Positions 34,220 to 44,278 of a stretch of 64,000 nucleotides of DNA are shown here, one piece after another; within the stretch, counting starts at the first letter, position 1, and each line of letters starts with the position of its first letter. Source of the DNA: Rhodoferax sp. (lineage in GTDB: Bacteria; Pseudomonadota; Gammaproteobacteria; Burkholderiales; Burkholderiaceae_C); NCBI RefSeq assembly GCF_013297935.1, contig NZ_JAAFIX010000004.1, positions 62,001-126,000 of the forward strand, written 5' to 3'. The position numbers and the translations under genes were made by a program. The notes under the pieces are model-generated. The model had not been told where the DNA came from and did no database searches. It worked only from the letters and a program-made list of their open reading frames with translations.

Positions 34220-35578
34220 TTATTCGGCCGTGGCGGGCAACATTTGCGCTGCGCTGGCCAACTGACTACGGACCTGCGCTGCAGTTTGCTCAAAGACGGG
34301 CTTCGCGCCCGGAGAAACCGGTGTGGACTCGCTCTGGCGAGCGATGGTGAGGGGGTCCTGGTGGGCACCATTAACCCGGAACTCAAAGTGCAGGTGCGGG
34401 CCCGTGGCCCAGCCGGTTGCGCCGACAGCTCCGATGTTCTGGCCCTGGCTTACCGTTTGTCCTTTTTTGACGTTGATCCGGCTGAGGTGGGCATAGACCG
34501 TGGTTTGGTTGTTGCGGTGCTTGACCATCACGACGTTGCCGAAGCCGCCCTGCACCCCGGCAAAGTCCACCACGCCATCGCCCACCGTGCGCACGGGCGT
34601 GCCGGTCGCTGCAGCGTAGTCCACGCCCAAATGCGCCCGCCAGGTTTGCAGAATCGGGTGGAAGCGCATTTTGAAACCGCTCGTCACCCGCGAAAACTCA
34701 AGTGGCGATGCTAAAAAGGCGCGACGCAAACTCTCGCCAGCCAATGTGTAATAGGCGCCCTTGCCCGCGGCCAAGGGGTCCTTGAACCACATGGCCTGGA
34801 AAGGCTTGCCGGCGTTGACAAACTCCGCGCTCAGCACCCGGCCAGAGCGCAGGGGCTCGCCATCGCCTTCCAGGGTTTCGTAGACCACCGAGAAGCGGTC
34901 GCCTTTTCGCAATGCGCGGTGAAAGTCGATGTCGCCGGCGAATATTTCAGCGACCTGCGTGGCCACAGCATCGGGTAAACGGGCGTCGTCTGTTGCGGCA
35001 AACAGCGAGCTGCTGATCACCCCGCTGGCCAAGCGACTATTGGCGACCAAGGGCAAGGTCTCGGTGCGAGCGCGGAAGCCGCTAACCGTTTTCTCGATGG
35101 TCAGGCGTTTGAAGGTGCCGTCATCACTCGGGCTCCAGCGCGCAGTGAGTTTCTGCAAGCCTTGTTGTTCGTTCACTTCCGCACTCACGTTGCGGCCACC
35201 GCGGCCCAGCAGTGCCGATTGGCTCTGGCTGTCTGAACGCAAAAATGCAGCGGCTTGCGGGTCTACGACGCCCAGGCGTTTGAGCAAAGTATCGGCCGTA
35301 TCGCTGGAGCGGGTGGTCTCGGTCCGGTAGAGGCGCATGGCCTGGTCGCGAATGTCGTCAGTGAGTGCGGCGAGGGCTTCGCTCTTGACGACTTCCACCA
35401 CGGTGCGCACGGGCAAATCCGAGGCGTTGGGTGCGAAATTGGCGACGGCGAAAGTGGCGCCTGTGCCGCCCACCAAAAGGGCGGCAATCGCAGCAGTAAT
35501 CTGTTTGGGGTAGTGCTGAATGAATGCCGTGGCACGCGCCACGCACAACTCAACAGCCTGGTTCAGTCCATGCTTCAA
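34220..35578 (-). CDS. M23-family peptidoglycan endopeptidase
   Basis: 452 residues. N-terminal membrane/signal helix (about 25-48), an OapA/LysM-like middle region, and a C-terminal LytM domain. Zinc ligands are visible in [18 protein letters not shown] (HxxxxxxxHxGxD spacing) and GPHLHFEF (HxH). These residues indicate an active metallo-endopeptidase that cuts peptide cross-links. Divergent from tyrS, followed by anmK. Confidence 0.92.
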   Translation of the reverse strand: MKHGLNQAVELCVARATAFIQHYPKQITAAIAALLVGGTGATFAVANFAPNASDLPVRTVVEVVKSEALAALTDDIRDQAMRLYRTETTRSSDTADTLLKRLGVVDPQAAAFLRSDSQSQSALLGRGGRNVSAEVNEQQGLQKLTARWSPSDDGTFKRLTIEKTVSGFRARTETLPLVANSRLASGVISSSLFAATDDARLPDAVATQVAEIFAGDIDFHRALRKGDRFSVVYETLEGDGEPLRSGRVLSAEFVNAGKPFQAMWFKDPLAAGKGAYYTLAGESLRRAFLASPLEFSRVTSGFKMRFHPILQTWRAHLGVDYAAATGTPVRTVGDGVVDFAGVQGGFGNVVMVKHRNNQTTVYAHLSRINVKKGQTVSQGQNIGAVGATGWATGPHLHFEFRVNGAHQDPLTIARQSESTPVSPGAKPVFEQTAAQVRSQLASAAQMLPATAE

Positions 35579-35700
35579 ATCAAAGACTCCGGTGTGGGGG
35601 ATGCGGCCCGACTAAAATCCAGCCGCTGGCAACGAAAGCGTTGCGCAAAGGAGCGGGCAGTATAGCCGCCACGCTTGCTCCGGCCACAAGAAAAACCCTT

Positions 35701-36945
35701 ATGAATCAAGCCTTAAGCCCTCAATTTGTTGTAACCGACCGTGTCCGCGAGGCCTTGGCAGTCACCCTGCGCGGCGTGGAAGAATTGCTCCCGCAAGACG
35801 AGTGGGTGAAAAAGCTCGCCAAGTCGGAAGCCACGGGCAAACCGCTGCGTATCAAGCTGGGGCTGGACCCCACCGCGCCGGACATCCACATCGGCCACAC
35901 CGTGGTGCTGAACAAGATGCGTCAGTTGCAAGATCTGGGCCACACGGTCATCTTTTTGATCGGTGACTTCACCAGCATGATCGGCGACCCGTCGGGCCGC
36001 AACAGCACGCGCCCGCCGCTCACCGCCGAGCAGATCAAGGTCAACGCCGAAACCTACCGCGCCCAGGCCGACAAGATCTTGGACCCGTCCAAAACCGAGC
36101 TGCGCTACAACAGCGAGTGGAGCGACCCGCTGGGCGCGCGCGGCATGATCCAGCTGGCGAGCCGCTACACCGTGGCGCGCATGATGGAGCGCAACGACTT
36201 CCACGACCGCTTCAAAGCCGGCACCCCGATTGCGGTGCACGAGTTCTTGTACCCGCTGATGCAGGGGTATGACTCGGTAGCGCTGCACAGCGACCTGGAG
36301 CTGGGCGGTACCGACCAGAAGTTCAACCTGCTCATGGGCCGCACCCTGCAAGCTGAATACGGCCAGGAGCCTCAGTGCATCTTGACCATGCCGCTGCTCG
36401 AAGGGCTGGACGGCGTGGAGAAGATGTCCAAGAGCAAAAACAACTACATCGGCATCTCTGAAGAGCCCAACACCATGTTCGCCAAGGTCTTGAGCATTTC
36501 CGACGTACTGATGTGGAAGTGGTACACGCTGCTGAGCTTCAAGAGCGAGGCGGAAATTGCCGCGCTCAAGGCCGAGGTGGACGGCGGGCGCAACCCCAAG
36601 GACGCCAAGGTGGCGCTGGCCAAAGAAATCACGGCGCGCTTCCATAGTGCTGCTGCGGCCGATGCGGCGGAACAGGACTTTATCAACCGCAGCAAGGGCG
36701 GCATCCCGGACCAGATCGACGAAATCAGCTTGCCACTGGGCGAGGGTGGTGCGGCGGTGGGTATTGCTGCGCTGCTCAAGTCTGCCAACCTGGCCGCCAG
36801 CAGCGGCGAAGGCAACCGCTTGATTGACGGTGGCGGTGTACGCATCGACAGCAATGTGGTCAGCGACAAGGGCTTGAAGCTCGGCGCGGGCACCTATGTG
36901 CTGCAAGTGGGCAAGCGTAAGTTTGCCCGTGTGACCCTGGCCTGA
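35701..36945 (+). CDS. tyrS: tyrosyl-tRNA synthetase
   Basis: 414 residues. Class I motifs HIGH ([12 protein letters not shown]) and KMSKS ([12 protein letters not shown]), an [12 protein letters not shown] substrate-pocket stretch and a C-terminal S4 domain ([21 protein letters not shown]). The TyrZ-like arrangement ([14 protein letters not shown]) is the type usual in Betaproteobacteria. ATG 35701 starts the conserved region; upstream in-frame codons lie within the divergent promoter region. Confidence 0.97.
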   Translation: MNQALSPQFVVTDRVREALAVTLRGVEELLPQDEWVKKLAKSEATGKPLRIKLGLDPTAPDIHIGHTVVLNKMRQLQDLGHTVIFLIGDFTSMIGDPSGRNSTRPPLTAEQIKVNAETYRAQADKILDPSKTELRYNSEWSDPLGARGMIQLASRYTVARMMERNDFHDRFKAGTPIAVHEFLYPLMQGYDSVALHSDLELGGTDQKFNLLMGRTLQAEYGQEPQCILTMPLLEGLDGVEKMSKSKNNYIGISEEPNTMFAKVLSISDVLMWKWYTLLSFKSEAEIAALKAEVDGGRNPKDAKVALAKEITARFHSAAAADAAEQDFINRSKGGIPDQIDEISLPLGEGGAAVGIAALLKSANLAASSGEGNRLIDGGGVRIDSNVVSDKGLKLGAGTYVLQVGKRKFARVTLA

Positions 36946-36953
36946 GCTCGGGT

Positions 36954-37660
36954 TTAGCGCTTCTCCAGCAGGCGCACCATCTCTGCGTAGCCATAGCTGC
37001 GCGCCAGATCCAGCGGCGTTTTGCCGTGGCGGTCGCTGAGTTGCAAGTTAGCGCCTGCTTCTACCAATGCCCTGAGTGTGGCTTGGTGGCGCGGGCCCCC
37101 GTTGCCTAGCACGATGGATTCAATGGTCGCGGTCCAGTGCAGGTTGTTCACATGGTCCAAAGGGGCGTTGGCGGCAATCAGCTGGCGCACCACGCCGTCG
37201 TGGCCCAGGTGGGCGGCCGCGATCAGCGCTGTACCGCCATAGCGGGGCTGGTCACCAGCTTGGCGCTGGCACCCAGGCTCAGCAGGGTGCGCAAGGTTTC
37301 TTCGTCATCAGCCACCGCAGCGATGGTGACAGCGTCGTACCGGTCATTTTCCATAGCACTCGTGTCTGCCCCGGCTTGAATCAAGGCGCGCACTGCCGCG
37401 CGCTGTTTGGCAAAAGTGGCCACGTGCAGGGGCGTGCGGCCATAGGCATCGCGCTGGTTGATGTCGGCTTTGGCGCTCAGCAGTTGCGAGAGCGTGGCCA
37501 TATCGCCCCGCGCTGCCGCAGCGTGCAGGCCGCGGTAGGCCGCAGTCTCAGCGGCCGTGGGCGCCACCTGTGCCTGAGACAGCGGCAGCCATGCCAAACC
37601 TGCTAGCAGCAGGGCGAATCGGAGGGTCCGGGCGAGCCGGGTGCTAGCAGGATTGGACAT
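36954..37660 (-). pseudogene. secreted ankyrin-repeat protein interrupted by a frameshift
   Basis: Start ATG 37660 gives a signal peptide (FALLLAGLAWLPLSQAQ) and ankyrin repeats (YRGLHAAAARGDMATLSQLLSAKADINQRDAYGRTPLHVATFAKQ region). The frame ends early at 37223 after LVTSPAMAVQR. In the next frame the expected continuation RYGGTALIAAAHLGHDGVV appears at once and runs to 36954, ending in further ankyrin repeats (HGKTPLDLARSYGYAEMV). The break lies at a run of four C (GGGG on the plus strand, 37244-37247); one extra C restores a ~236-residue protein. It may be a real mutation or a homopolymer sequencing error. Confidence 0.82.
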
Positions 37661-37674
37661 GATTTTTTCCCTTA

Positions 37675-37736
37675 TTGCTATAAAAACCGGAGCTGCTTGC
37701 GCAATATCTACGAGGGCTAGGGGTCGATTTATTTCA
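37675..37736 (+). repeat. dispersed Comamonadaceae repeat (copy 6)
   Basis: TGCTATAAAAACCGGAGCTG, CTTGCGCAATATCTACGA, GGGCTAGGGGTCGATTTATT. It lies between the ankyrin gene start and the end of the HbpS-like gene and touches the last few bases of the latter. Confidence 0.85.
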
Positions 37737-38217
37737 AAGATTCCTTGACCTTCTCCAGCGCAGCCATAGCGCACTGCTCGTCCAGGTGGCCGCCGGGTGC
37801 GCCGCCCACGCCTACGGCGCCAATCACTTCGTTACCCACCTTGACCGGCACACCGCCACCCACCAGCAAGAAACCGGGGATGTAGACCAAGTTAGCCGCG
37901 GCCGGGTTCTTCTGGGCGCCTTCCATCATGGCCAGGGTGGTGTTTTTGGCAGAGGCCGAGGTAAAGGCTTTTTGCTGGCTGGCGGCCAAGGTGTGGGGGC
38001 CAGCGTTGTCGGCGCGTTGCACGGTGCGCACGGTGCCCGCACGGTCTACCACGGTGGCGGTCACAGCGTAGCCGCTGGTGGTGCAGGCAGCCACCGTGGC
38101 GGTGGCAATCTGGTTCGCCAGCTCCAGCGACATGTTGCGCTCGGTGCGCACAGCTTGTGCACTGGCTGCGCCGGCAACGGTGGAAAGAATCAAAGCGAGG
38201 AGGTGGGAAGTACGCAT
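37729..38217 (-). CDS. GlcG/HbpS-family haem-binding protein, secreted
   Basis: 162 residues. Signal peptide MRTSHLLALILSTVAGAASA, then the compact GlcG/HbpS fold: SLELANQIATATVAACTTSGYAVTATVVDRAGTV, an RADNAGPHTLAASQQKAFTSAS block, GGGVPVKVGNEVIGAVGVGGAPGGHLDEQCA. Such proteins bind haem or degrade small oxidised metabolites and often accompany periplasmic oxidoreductases. The start at 38217 is chosen for the signal peptide. It is read away from the FixJ-type regulator locus, with two CGTAG palindromes in between. Confidence 0.88.
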   Translation of the reverse strand: MRTSHLLALILSTVAGAASAQAVRTERNMSLELANQIATATVAACTTSGYAVTATVVDRAGTVRTVQRADNAGPHTLAASQQKAFTSASAKNTTLAMMEGAQKNPAAANLVYIPGFLLVGGGVPVKVGNEVIGAVGVGGAPGGHLDEQCAMAALEKVKESLK

Positions 38218-38299
38218 GGAATGCTCCGGATAGTGAGGGGTACAAGCGGTTCGATCAACCGTGTACGTACTGTAAAAATCCGGGTGCACATTGCCCATT

Positions 38300-38336
38300 C
38301 GTAGCGCTACGCCCGCACCTCCGTAGAACTACGGAG
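38300..38336. promoter_or_regulatory. pair of CGTAG-N2-CTACG palindromes upstream of the HbpS-like gene
   Basis: CGTAGCGCTACG at 38300-38311 and CTCCGTAGAACTACGGAG at 38319-38336. Both contain CGTAG, two bases, CTACG, and their centres are 22 bases apart (two helical turns), as expected for two dimers binding side by side on one face of DNA. They lie 85-120 bases upstream of the HbpS-like gene, next to the FixJ-type regulator gene. Confidence 0.7.
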
Positions 38337-38350
38337 TCAGTCCCGCCGGG

Positions 38351-38980
38351 TCAGGTGGCGATGTCTTCGTCGACCAGCGCCGCGTACTGGCGCACCAGCT
38401 GCGCCAGTGACTCAATCTCCAGCTTGGCGAAGAGGTTGGCGCGGTGGGTTTCTATGGTGCGGGGGGACACGTTGAGCGCGCGGCCAATCTCTTTGTTGGT
38501 CAGCCCGGACACGATCAGGCCCAGCACCTCGCGCTCGCGTTCCGACAGTTGGGCGTAGCGCTGGCGCGTGACGCGGTCGGCCTGGTTGCGTTGGCGGGAC
38601 TGCACATGCTGGCGCACGGCGGTTTGCAGCGCTTCAAGCAAGCGCTCGTCGTCTACCGGCTTCTCCAGAAACTCGGCGGCGCCGGACTTGAAAGCGCGGC
38701 GGCACATGTCGATGGTGCCGTGCCCCGTGAGCATGATGACCGGCTGGTCCACCTTTTGTGCCATCAGGGTGTCGAGCACTGTGAGCCCGCTGATGCCGGG
38801 CATGCGCACATCGAGCACGATGGCACCAATGCCTTCGCGGTCAAAAGAGTCGATAAAGGTCTGCGGGTCGCCCCACGGCTGCACGCGCAAGCCTACGGTG
38901 CTGATCAGCAAGGCCAAGCTGCTGCGCACGGCTTCGTCATCGTCGATCAGGTGGATGAGCGGGGAGAGCGGTCCGGTCAT
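38351..38980 (-). CDS. FixJ/NarL-type response regulator
   Basis: 209 residues. N-terminal receiver ([17 protein letters not shown], phosphoacceptor Asp in [28 protein letters not shown]) and a C-terminal LuxR-type HTH ([39 protein letters not shown]). The start overlaps the kinase stop by four bases, so they are a cognate pair. The nearby symmetric sites ahead of the HbpS-like gene are candidate targets. Confidence 0.93.
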   Translation of the reverse strand: MTGPLSPLIHLIDDDEAVRSSLALLISTVGLRVQPWGDPQTFIDSFDREGIGAIVLDVRMPGISGLTVLDTLMAQKVDQPVIMLTGHGTIDMCRRAFKSGAAEFLEKPVDDERLLEALQTAVRQHVQSRQRNQADRVTRQRYAQLSEREREVLGLIVSGLTNKEIGRALNVSPRTIETHRANLFAKLEIESLAQLVRQYAALVDEDIAT

Positions 38981-40449
38981 GGGGCGCGCGTGGCGAGGGG
39001 CATTTGCAGGGTGAACTCAGCGCCTTGCGCGGAGTGGTTGGCCGCGCTCAGGTGCGCCCCCATGCCCTGCGCCAAAGATTCACACAGGCTCAAGCCCAGA
39101 CCCAAGCCCCCTTCACGGGTGGAGAAAAAGGGTTCAAACACCTTGGCCAGAGCGTCCGGCGGGATGCCCGGCCCGCTGTCTTGCACCCGCAGCTCCCCGT
39201 AGGTGGCGGTGTGGCTCAGCAGCAGCTGCAGGCTGCGCGCCGCCGGTGGCACCTGCTCCATGGCTTGCAGCGCGTTGGTCAGCAGGTTGTGGATGATTTG
39301 CTCCAGCGCGACCGGGTCGGCCTGCACCAGGAAGGGCGCTCCGTCCAGGGTCAGCACGGGCGCGCAGCGGCTGCGCTGCAGCTCGGGCTCCAGCAGGTAC
39401 AGCGCGTGCTGGCAGGCCGCGTGCAGGTCCACGCTTTGCACCGCTGCGGCGCTGCCAGGGCGCTCGACCGTGCGGCGCAGGCGCCCCACCACATCCGACG
39501 CACGGCGCGCCTGCTGGGCGGCCATGTGCATGGCGCTGCGGGCGGCGCTCAGGTCTGGCTCGGCGTCGTCCAGCAGGCGGCTGGCGGCCTGCGTGTTGGC
39601 CAAGATGGCGGTCAGGGGCTGGTTGATTTCGTGCGCCATGCCGGCTGCCAGCTCGCCCAAGGTGTTGAGCCGGGTGCGCTGTCCCACGCGCTGGCGTTCT
39701 TCCTCGCGGCGCTGTTGTGTGCGTTGCTGCACCAGCATGCGACCGCGCAGCAAGGCCAGCGCAATGGCGCCTGCGCTGATCAGCATATAGGTCCATGGCA
39801 ACGCGGACCACGGCACGTGCAGGCGCGACACCACCTCAAACGGCTGGCTCTCTGCGGCCAGCACTTTGCGGGCTGCGAAGGTCCAGCCTGCATCCTCAGG
39901 GGCAAAAGAGCGACCGGCTTGCACGGTGTACCTCTTGTCGCCCAAATCCAGGCGCACTTGCACCGGGCTGGTGTCCGGCTTCATGGGCCATTCGGTCCAC
40001 GGCACCATGTTGCGCAGGGCAATGGTCAGGGCATAGCTGTCCGGCTGCGCGGCCAGCACCAGCTGGTATGTGCCTTTTTGCAGGTCCACATCGGCCAGTA
40101 CCGCGCGCTTGAGACGCAGGGACTCGGCTTCGGCCTTGGCAATTTCGGGCGAGGGCCAGGCTTCAGTCGCGCCCCGGTGGGCGGCCGCCGCAATCTGGCC
40201 ATACAGCGCGGGCAAGCGTTGCTCGGGCCGGTCGGCCGCATTGCCCCCGTGCAGCAGCGCCAGCGTGGCCAGAATGGCATCGTGCTGCACCACCTGCTGG
40301 CTGAGCAAGCGGTGCACGATGCGGGCGTTGGTGTCGAACACATCTTGCTGGCGCGCCAGCTCCCCGCGCGCGATGTAAACACCGCTCAACAGCGACAGCA
40401 CCGCCCAGGCGAGCAGCCACAATCGGAGGCGTTGAAGGTGTGCAAACAT
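38977..40449 (-). CDS. FixL/DctB-type sensor histidine kinase
   Basis: 490 residues. TM1 about 8-28, a ~190-residue periplasmic sensor without a motif I recognise, TM2 about 220-240, then HisKA ([23 protein letters not shown], His in HEINQPL) and HATPase ([38 protein letters not shown]). HEINQPL kinases of this subgroup pair with FixJ-like regulators, as here. Divergent from dtd. Ligand unknown. Confidence 0.9.
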   Translation of the reverse strand: MFAHLQRLRLWLLAWAVLSLLSGVYIARGELARQQDVFDTNARIVHRLLSQQVVQHDAILATLALLHGGNAADRPEQRLPALYGQIAAAAHRGATEAWPSPEIAKAEAESLRLKRAVLADVDLQKGTYQLVLAAQPDSYALTIALRNMVPWTEWPMKPDTSPVQVRLDLGDKRYTVQAGRSFAPEDAGWTFAARKVLAAESQPFEVVSRLHVPWSALPWTYMLISAGAIALALLRGRMLVQQRTQQRREEERQRVGQRTRLNTLGELAAGMAHEINQPLTAILANTQAASRLLDDAEPDLSAARSAMHMAAQQARRASDVVGRLRRTVERPGSAAAVQSVDLHAACQHALYLLEPELQRSRCAPVLTLDGAPFLVQADPVALEQIIHNLLTNALQAMEQVPPAARSLQLLLSHTATYGELRVQDSGPGIPPDALAKVFEPFFSTREGGLGLGLSLCESLAQGMGAHLSAANHSAQGAEFTLQMPLATRAP

Positions 40450-40515
40450 GATGATTCATTGTGGCACAGGGGTACGCGGCACCATGGCCGCCAACAGGTT
40501 TCAAGGGGACTCGGG

Positions 40516-40980
40516 ATGATGGCTTTGGTACAGCGCGTGCGCCGCGCACAAGTGGTGGTGGACGGCGCTACGGTCGGCAAGATTGAGCAGGGGCTGCTGG
40601 TGCTGGTGTGCGCCGAGCAGGGTGACAGCGAGGCGCAGGCTGACAAGTTGCTGGCCAAGCTGCTCAAGCTGCGCATCTTCAGTGATGCAGAGGGCAAGAT
40701 GAACCGCAGCGTGCAGGATTTGGACGGCGCAGGCCAGCACGGCGGCCTGCTGATCGTGAGCCAGTTCACGCTGGCGGCCGACACGTCGGGCGGCAACCGG
40801 CCCAGCTTCAAGGCGGCTGCCGCGCCCGACGAGGGGCGGCGTTTGTACGACTATTTGGTGGCCCAGGCCCGCACCGTGCACCCCATCGTGCAGACCGGCA
40901 TTTTTGCGGCGGACATGCAGGTGGAGCTGGTGAATGACGGGCCAGTAACGATTCCGATGCGGGTGGAACCTGCTGTCTAG
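40516..40980 (+). CDS. dtd: D-aminoacyl-tRNA deacylase
   Basis: 154 residues. Conserved [17 protein letters not shown] start, the catalytic SQFTLAAD motif with Thr, GNRPSF, and the [10 protein letters not shown] cis-Pro motif. It removes D-amino acids (e.g. D-Tyr) from mischarged tRNA. The frame is open far upstream, but that region is antisense to the kinase gene; ATG 40516 starts the family homology. Confidence 0.96.
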   Translation: MMALVQRVRRAQVVVDGATVGKIEQGLLVLVCAEQGDSEAQADKLLAKLLKLRIFSDAEGKMNRSVQDLDGAGQHGGLLIVSQFTLAADTSGGNRPSFKAAAAPDEGRRLYDYLVAQARTVHPIVQTGIFAADMQVELVNDGPVTIPMRVEPAV

Positions 40981-40981
40981 A

Positions 40982-41040
40982 TGCTATGCATTTAGTAGCG
41001 ACTCGCGCATTTTCTATAAGGGCTAGAGGCCTAAAAGACT
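40982..41040 (+). repeat. dispersed Comamonadaceae repeat (copy 7)
   Basis: TGCTATGCATTTAGTAGCGA, CTCGCGCATTTTCTATAA, GGGCTAGAGGCCTAAAAGAC; starts two bases after the dtd stop. The rest of the gap to 41142 shows no other feature. Confidence 0.85.
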
Positions 41041-41141
41041 CAAAAAGCTGAGCGCCCGCTCCCCATCGAAGGCCCCTGCAAGCGAGGGCTCATGCCGCGG
41101 CATGTCGCGGTGAATTCACGCGCGGTCCCGATAATTTGCGC

Positions 41142-41540
41142 ATGAAAATCGCACTCGCTATCGGAACAGTCTTTCTCGCCCTGTTGTGGACCGGCTTTAT
41201 CGCCCTCTCAGCGGCCTTGGCCAACTGGGTGGCGGGCCAAGGCGTGGACCTGCAAGGCGGGCTTCAGACCATCGCCCAGTGGCCGCTGCCCCCATGGATC
41301 GCGCTGTGGACCGACGCGGGCACCGCGGAAGCAGTGCGGGCAAGCATCGTGTGGTCCGTGGAAATGCTGGGCGCTGCCATGCCTTGGATCACGCCGCTGC
41401 TGGATTGGGTAGCCCCGCTGTTGTGGGTGATCTGGACCTTCGGCATGGTGGCTCTGGTGGTGTTGGCTGCCGTGTGCTTGCTGCTGATCGGGCGTATGCG
41501 TAAGCGCGCAACCATCGGCAGGACACGTTACGCTGATTGA
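41142..41540 (+). CDS. small membrane protein of unknown function
   Basis: 132 residues. N-terminal membrane helix (about 1-26, ALAIGTVFLALLWTGFIALSAALA), an amphipathic Trp-rich centre (WPLPPWIALWTD, MPWITPLLDWVAPLLWVIWTF) and a second hydrophobic helix (GMVALVVLAAVCLLLIG) ending in a basic tail. I do not recognise the family. ATG 41142 preferred to the TTG six bases upstream. Confidence 0.65.
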   Translation: MKIALAIGTVFLALLWTGFIALSAALANWVAGQGVDLQGGLQTIAQWPLPPWIALWTDAGTAEAVRASIVWSVEMLGAAMPWITPLLDWVAPLLWVIWTFGMVALVVLAAVCLLLIGRMRKRATIGRTRYAD

Positions 41541-41582
41541 GGCCCGCAGGCCCGCTCTCGCAAACAATAACCCGCAGGAGGC

Positions 41583-41658
41583 GCTGCCTCGGGTGTTTTG
41601 CGCAGGTCAAGGAGGAGCGCGTAGCGCGGGGGACACGGAGCAAAGCGCCCGAGGCAGC
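41583..41658. repeat. long imperfect inverted repeat (19-bp arms) between convergent genes
   Basis: Arm GCTGCCTCGGGTGTTTTGC (41583-41601) is complementary to 41640-41658 with two mismatches, around a 38-base loop that itself contains GCGCGTAGCGCG. It lies in the 145-base gap between the converging membrane-protein and ybeY genes. Possible bidirectional terminator, small RNA or another dispersed repeat. Confidence 0.75.
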
Positions 41659-41685
41659 TACTCCGGAGCGCAATTTCAAGCCAAG

Positions 41686-42129
41686 TCAATACGGATTCTT
41701 AAACCCCAACCGCGCCATGATCTCGCTCTCGCGCAGCTCCATCACTTCCGCGTCTTCATCCAACTCGTGGTCCCAGCCCTGGGCGTGCAGGGTGCCGTGG
41801 ACGATCATGTGGGCGTAGTGGGCTTCCAGTGTTTTCTTTTGCTCTTTGGCTTCCTTGGCAATGACCGGCGCGCACAGCACTAGGTCGGCGGTGACAGGCT
41901 CTTGGGTGTAGTCGAAGGTCAGCACGTTGGTGGCGTAGTCCTTCTGGCGGTAGTCGCGGTTCAAGGTCTGGCCTTCTTCGGCGTCCACGATGCGCACGGT
42001 GATTTCGCCGTCCACTTCCAGGGTGTTGCGGATCCAGCGGATGACTTTGTGGCGCTTGAGTGCCTCGCGGTGTTTGTCGGCATCTTGGATTTTGCCGAAT
42101 TGCAGGGAAAGGCTGAGTTCTGGAAGCAT
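41686..42129 (-). CDS. ybeY: endoribonuclease YbeY
   Basis: 147 residues. Zinc-binding signature [11 protein letters not shown] near the C-terminus and [14 protein letters not shown] in the middle. YbeY processes 16S rRNA 3' ends and takes part in ribosome quality control. Located 24 bases downstream of phoH in the same direction, the standard pairing. Confidence 0.95.
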   Translation of the reverse strand: MLPELSLSLQFGKIQDADKHREALKRHKVIRWIRNTLEVDGEITVRIVDAEEGQTLNRDYRQKDYATNVLTFDYTQEPVTADLVLCAPVIAKEAKEQKKTLEAHYAHMIVHGTLHAQGWDHELDEDAEVMELRESEIMARLGFKNPY

Positions 42130-42153
42130 GGGGTTCAGTGGATTAAAAAAGGT

Positions 42154-43176
42154 TTAGCTGCGGCGCACGGTTCGTGATGCAGTGCGCGTTTTGGGCAAGC
42201 CCACGCGGGGGAGTTCGGGCTCCGGCTCCGGAATGGCAATCTGCGGCAGGTCTTCCAGCCGCGCGGCCTCGTAGGCATCCACGATGCGGGCCACCAGCGG
42301 GTGGCGCACGATGTCGGAACTGGTCAGGCGGGTGATGGCAATGCCCGGCGTGCGGCGCAGAATGCGCTCGGCCTCCACCAAGCCGCTCATCTGCGCTTTG
42401 GGCAGGTCGATCTGGCTCACGTCCCCGGTGATCACCGTCTTGGTGCCGAAGCCCACGCGGGTCAAAAACATTTTCATTTGCTCGGGCGTGGTGTTTTGCG
42501 CCTCGTCCAAGATTACAAACGCGTTGTTCAGCGTGCGCCCGCGCATGAAGGCTAGGGGTGCGATTTCCAGCTGCTGGCGCTCAAACGCTTTGTGCACCTG
42601 GTCGTAGCCCATCAGGTCGTAGAGCGCGTCGTACAGGGGGCGCAGATACGGGTCCACCTTCTGGTTCAGATCGCCGGGCAAAAAGCCCAGGCGCTCACCT
42701 GCTTCTACCGCGGGGCGGGTCAGCACAATGCGTTGCACACTGCTCCGCTGCAGCGCGTCTACGGCCGCAGCCACGGCTAGGTAGGTCTTGCCGGTGCCGG
42801 CGGGGCCGATGCCGAAGGTGATGTCGAACTCGGCAATGTTGTCCAGGTACAGGGCCTGGTTCTGGCTGCAGGGTTTGAGGTCCGCACGGCGGGTCGAGAG
42901 GCTGGGGCCGCCGTCGTCCATGCCGCCATCGCCACTGAGCATGAGCTGCACGGTGCTGGCGGCAATCGGGCGGCCGGCAATCTCGTACATCGCTTGCAAC
43001 ATTTCCATGGCGCGCTGGGCTTTGTCCTTGGGCCCTTCGACCTTGAACTGCTCATGCCGGTGCGCGATTTTGACCGCCAGCTCGCGCTCAATGGTGCGCA
43101 GGTGCTCGTCGGTCGGGCCGCACAGGTGCGAGAGGCGGGTGTTGTTGAGTGGGGTGAAGATGTGTTTGAGAATCAA
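42154..43176 (-). CDS. PhoH-family ATPase
   Basis: 340 residues. N-terminal KH-like region ([26 protein letters not shown]), then the PhoH P-loop [32 protein letters not shown] and Walker [21 protein letters not shown]. PhoH proteins are ATP-dependent RNA-acting enzymes, commonly co-operonic with ybeY as here. A Pro/Glu-rich tail follows the ATPase. Confidence 0.93.
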   Translation of the reverse strand: MILKHIFTPLNNTRLSHLCGPTDEHLRTIERELAVKIAHRHEQFKVEGPKDKAQRAMEMLQAMYEIAGRPIAASTVQLMLSGDGGMDDGGPSLSTRRADLKPCSQNQALYLDNIAEFDITFGIGPAGTGKTYLAVAAAVDALQRSSVQRIVLTRPAVEAGERLGFLPGDLNQKVDPYLRPLYDALYDLMGYDQVHKAFERQQLEIAPLAFMRGRTLNNAFVILDEAQNTTPEQMKMFLTRVGFGTKTVITGDVSQIDLPKAQMSGLVEAERILRRTPGIAITRLTSSDIVRHPLVARIVDAYEAARLEDLPQIAIPEPEPELPRVGLPKTRTASRTVRRS

Positions 43177-43297
43177 GCTGATAATCCGGCAAAGCAGAGG
43201 ACTGCAACAGGGGCGTCACAGGTGCGCCCCCCCCGCATTGTCCCTAATGTTGGCCCCCACGGCCACCCACCACCCCAAGAACCCCGGACTCCGCACC

Positions 43298-43870
43298 ATG
43301 ATCGGCAAACTCACAGGCATCGTCAGCGACAAAAATCCACCGCAAGTCATCATCGACTGCGGCGGCGTGGGCTACGAGGTGCAGGTGCCCATGAGCACCT
43401 TTTACAACCTGCCGGCTGATGGCAACAAGGTCACGCTGCTCACGCACTTTGTGGTTCGCGAAGACGCGCAAATCTTGTACGGCTTTGCCACCAGCACCGA
43501 GCGTGAAGCCTTCCGCGAACTCATCAAGATTTCAGGGGTCGGGCCGCGCACTGCGCTGTCGATTCTGTCGGGCTTGAGCGTAGGGGACTTGGCGCAGGCG
43601 GTGACTAGCCAGGAGGCGGGGCGACTCGTGAAGGTACCGGGTATTGGTAAAAAGACGGCCGAGCGCTTGCTGCTGGAACTCAAAGGCAAGTTGGGGGCAG
43701 ATCTTGGGCTGCCTTTGGGCGCCGTGGGCGATGCGCAGTCTGACATCTTGCAGGCGCTGCTGGCGCTGGGCTACAGCGACAAAGAGGCCGCTGCTGCGCT
43801 GAAGGCCCTGCCCAAGGATGTGGGTGTCAGCGATGGTATCAAGATGGCACTCAAATCTTTGGCCAAATAG
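43298..43870 (+). CDS. ruvA: Holliday junction branch migration protein RuvA
   Basis: 190 residues. OB-fold N-terminus ([31 protein letters not shown]), helix-hairpin-helix repeats ([38 protein letters not shown]) and a C-terminal RuvB-binding domain ([23 protein letters not shown]). The final codons and the TAG stop lie within an antisense copy of the dispersed repeat. ruvB is 1.7 kb downstream rather than adjacent. Confidence 0.96.
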   Translation: MIGKLTGIVSDKNPPQVIIDCGGVGYEVQVPMSTFYNLPADGNKVTLLTHFVVREDAQILYGFATSTEREAFRELIKISGVGPRTALSILSGLSVGDLAQAVTSQEAGRLVKVPGIGKKTAERLLLELKGKLGADLGLPLGAVGDAQSDILQALLALGYSDKEAAAALKALPKDVGVSDGIKMALKSLAK

Positions 43871-43922
43871 GGCACTGGCCCCGGTAATAATTGCGCGAGT
43901 AGCTATTATTTCTATAGCAAAT
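43855..43922 (-). repeat. dispersed Comamonadaceae repeat (copy 8) overlapping the end of ruvA
   Basis: Read on the minus strand: TGCTATAGAAATAATAGCTA, CTCGCGCAATTATTACC, GGGGCCAGTGCCCTATTTGGC. The ruvA stop TAG falls within the CCAAATAGG of this copy, so the repeat defines the RuvA C-terminus. Confidence 0.82.
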
Positions 43923-44043
43923 AGGGCCTTCGCCTGTGCGGGTTTGCGATAGGTGGGGCGGGGCGGGCACTTGGCTACTATGCGATGCAACGGCCCGCAG
44001 AGGCTGCACCATCCCACAGACTGACCGAGAGAGGAGCTTCCCC

Positions 44044-44274
44044 ATGAAAACTTTGCTGACCCTGAGCACCCTGGCCCTTGCCCTGACGGGGGCCAATGCG
44101 TGGGCTGCCAAAGATTGCGAAGTTCTGAAAACCGAACTCAGCGCCAAAATCGAGTCCCACGGCGCCAAGAACTTCACCCTCGACGTCATGGACCGCGATG
44201 CCGACTCCGGCAAAAAGCGGGTGGTCGGCACCTGCGAAGCGGGCAAAAAGAAGATCGTCTACACCCGCAACTAA
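44044..44274 (+). CDS. DUF1161 family small secreted protein
   Basis: 76 residues. Signal peptide TLLTLSTLALALTGANAWA, then a short mature part with the DUF1161 hallmarks: DCEVLKTELSAKIESHG and VVGTCEAGKKKIVY, including two Cys likely to form a disulfide. Function unknown; E. coli relatives are periplasmic stress-induced proteins (recalled). ATG follows GAGAGGAGC. Confidence 0.85.
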   Translation: MKTLLTLSTLALALTGANAWAAKDCEVLKTELSAKIESHGAKNFTLDVMDRDADSGKKRVVGTCEAGKKKIVYTRN

Positions 44275-44278
44275 GCTG

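Noticed and set aside
36997..37012. TAGCTGCGCGCC in the ankyrin gene as another dispersed repeat copy
   Set aside because: Only a short match to the core; flanking TGCTAT and GGGCTAGAGGCC blocks are missing and it encodes normal ankyrin residues.
39004..40515. N-terminal extension of dtd
   Set aside because: The extension is antisense to the sensor kinase gene; Dtd homology begins at 40516.
41593..41883. Plus-strand ORF over the 41.6-kb palindrome
   Set aside because: Composed of the inverted repeat plus antisense ybeY; no protein-like conservation.
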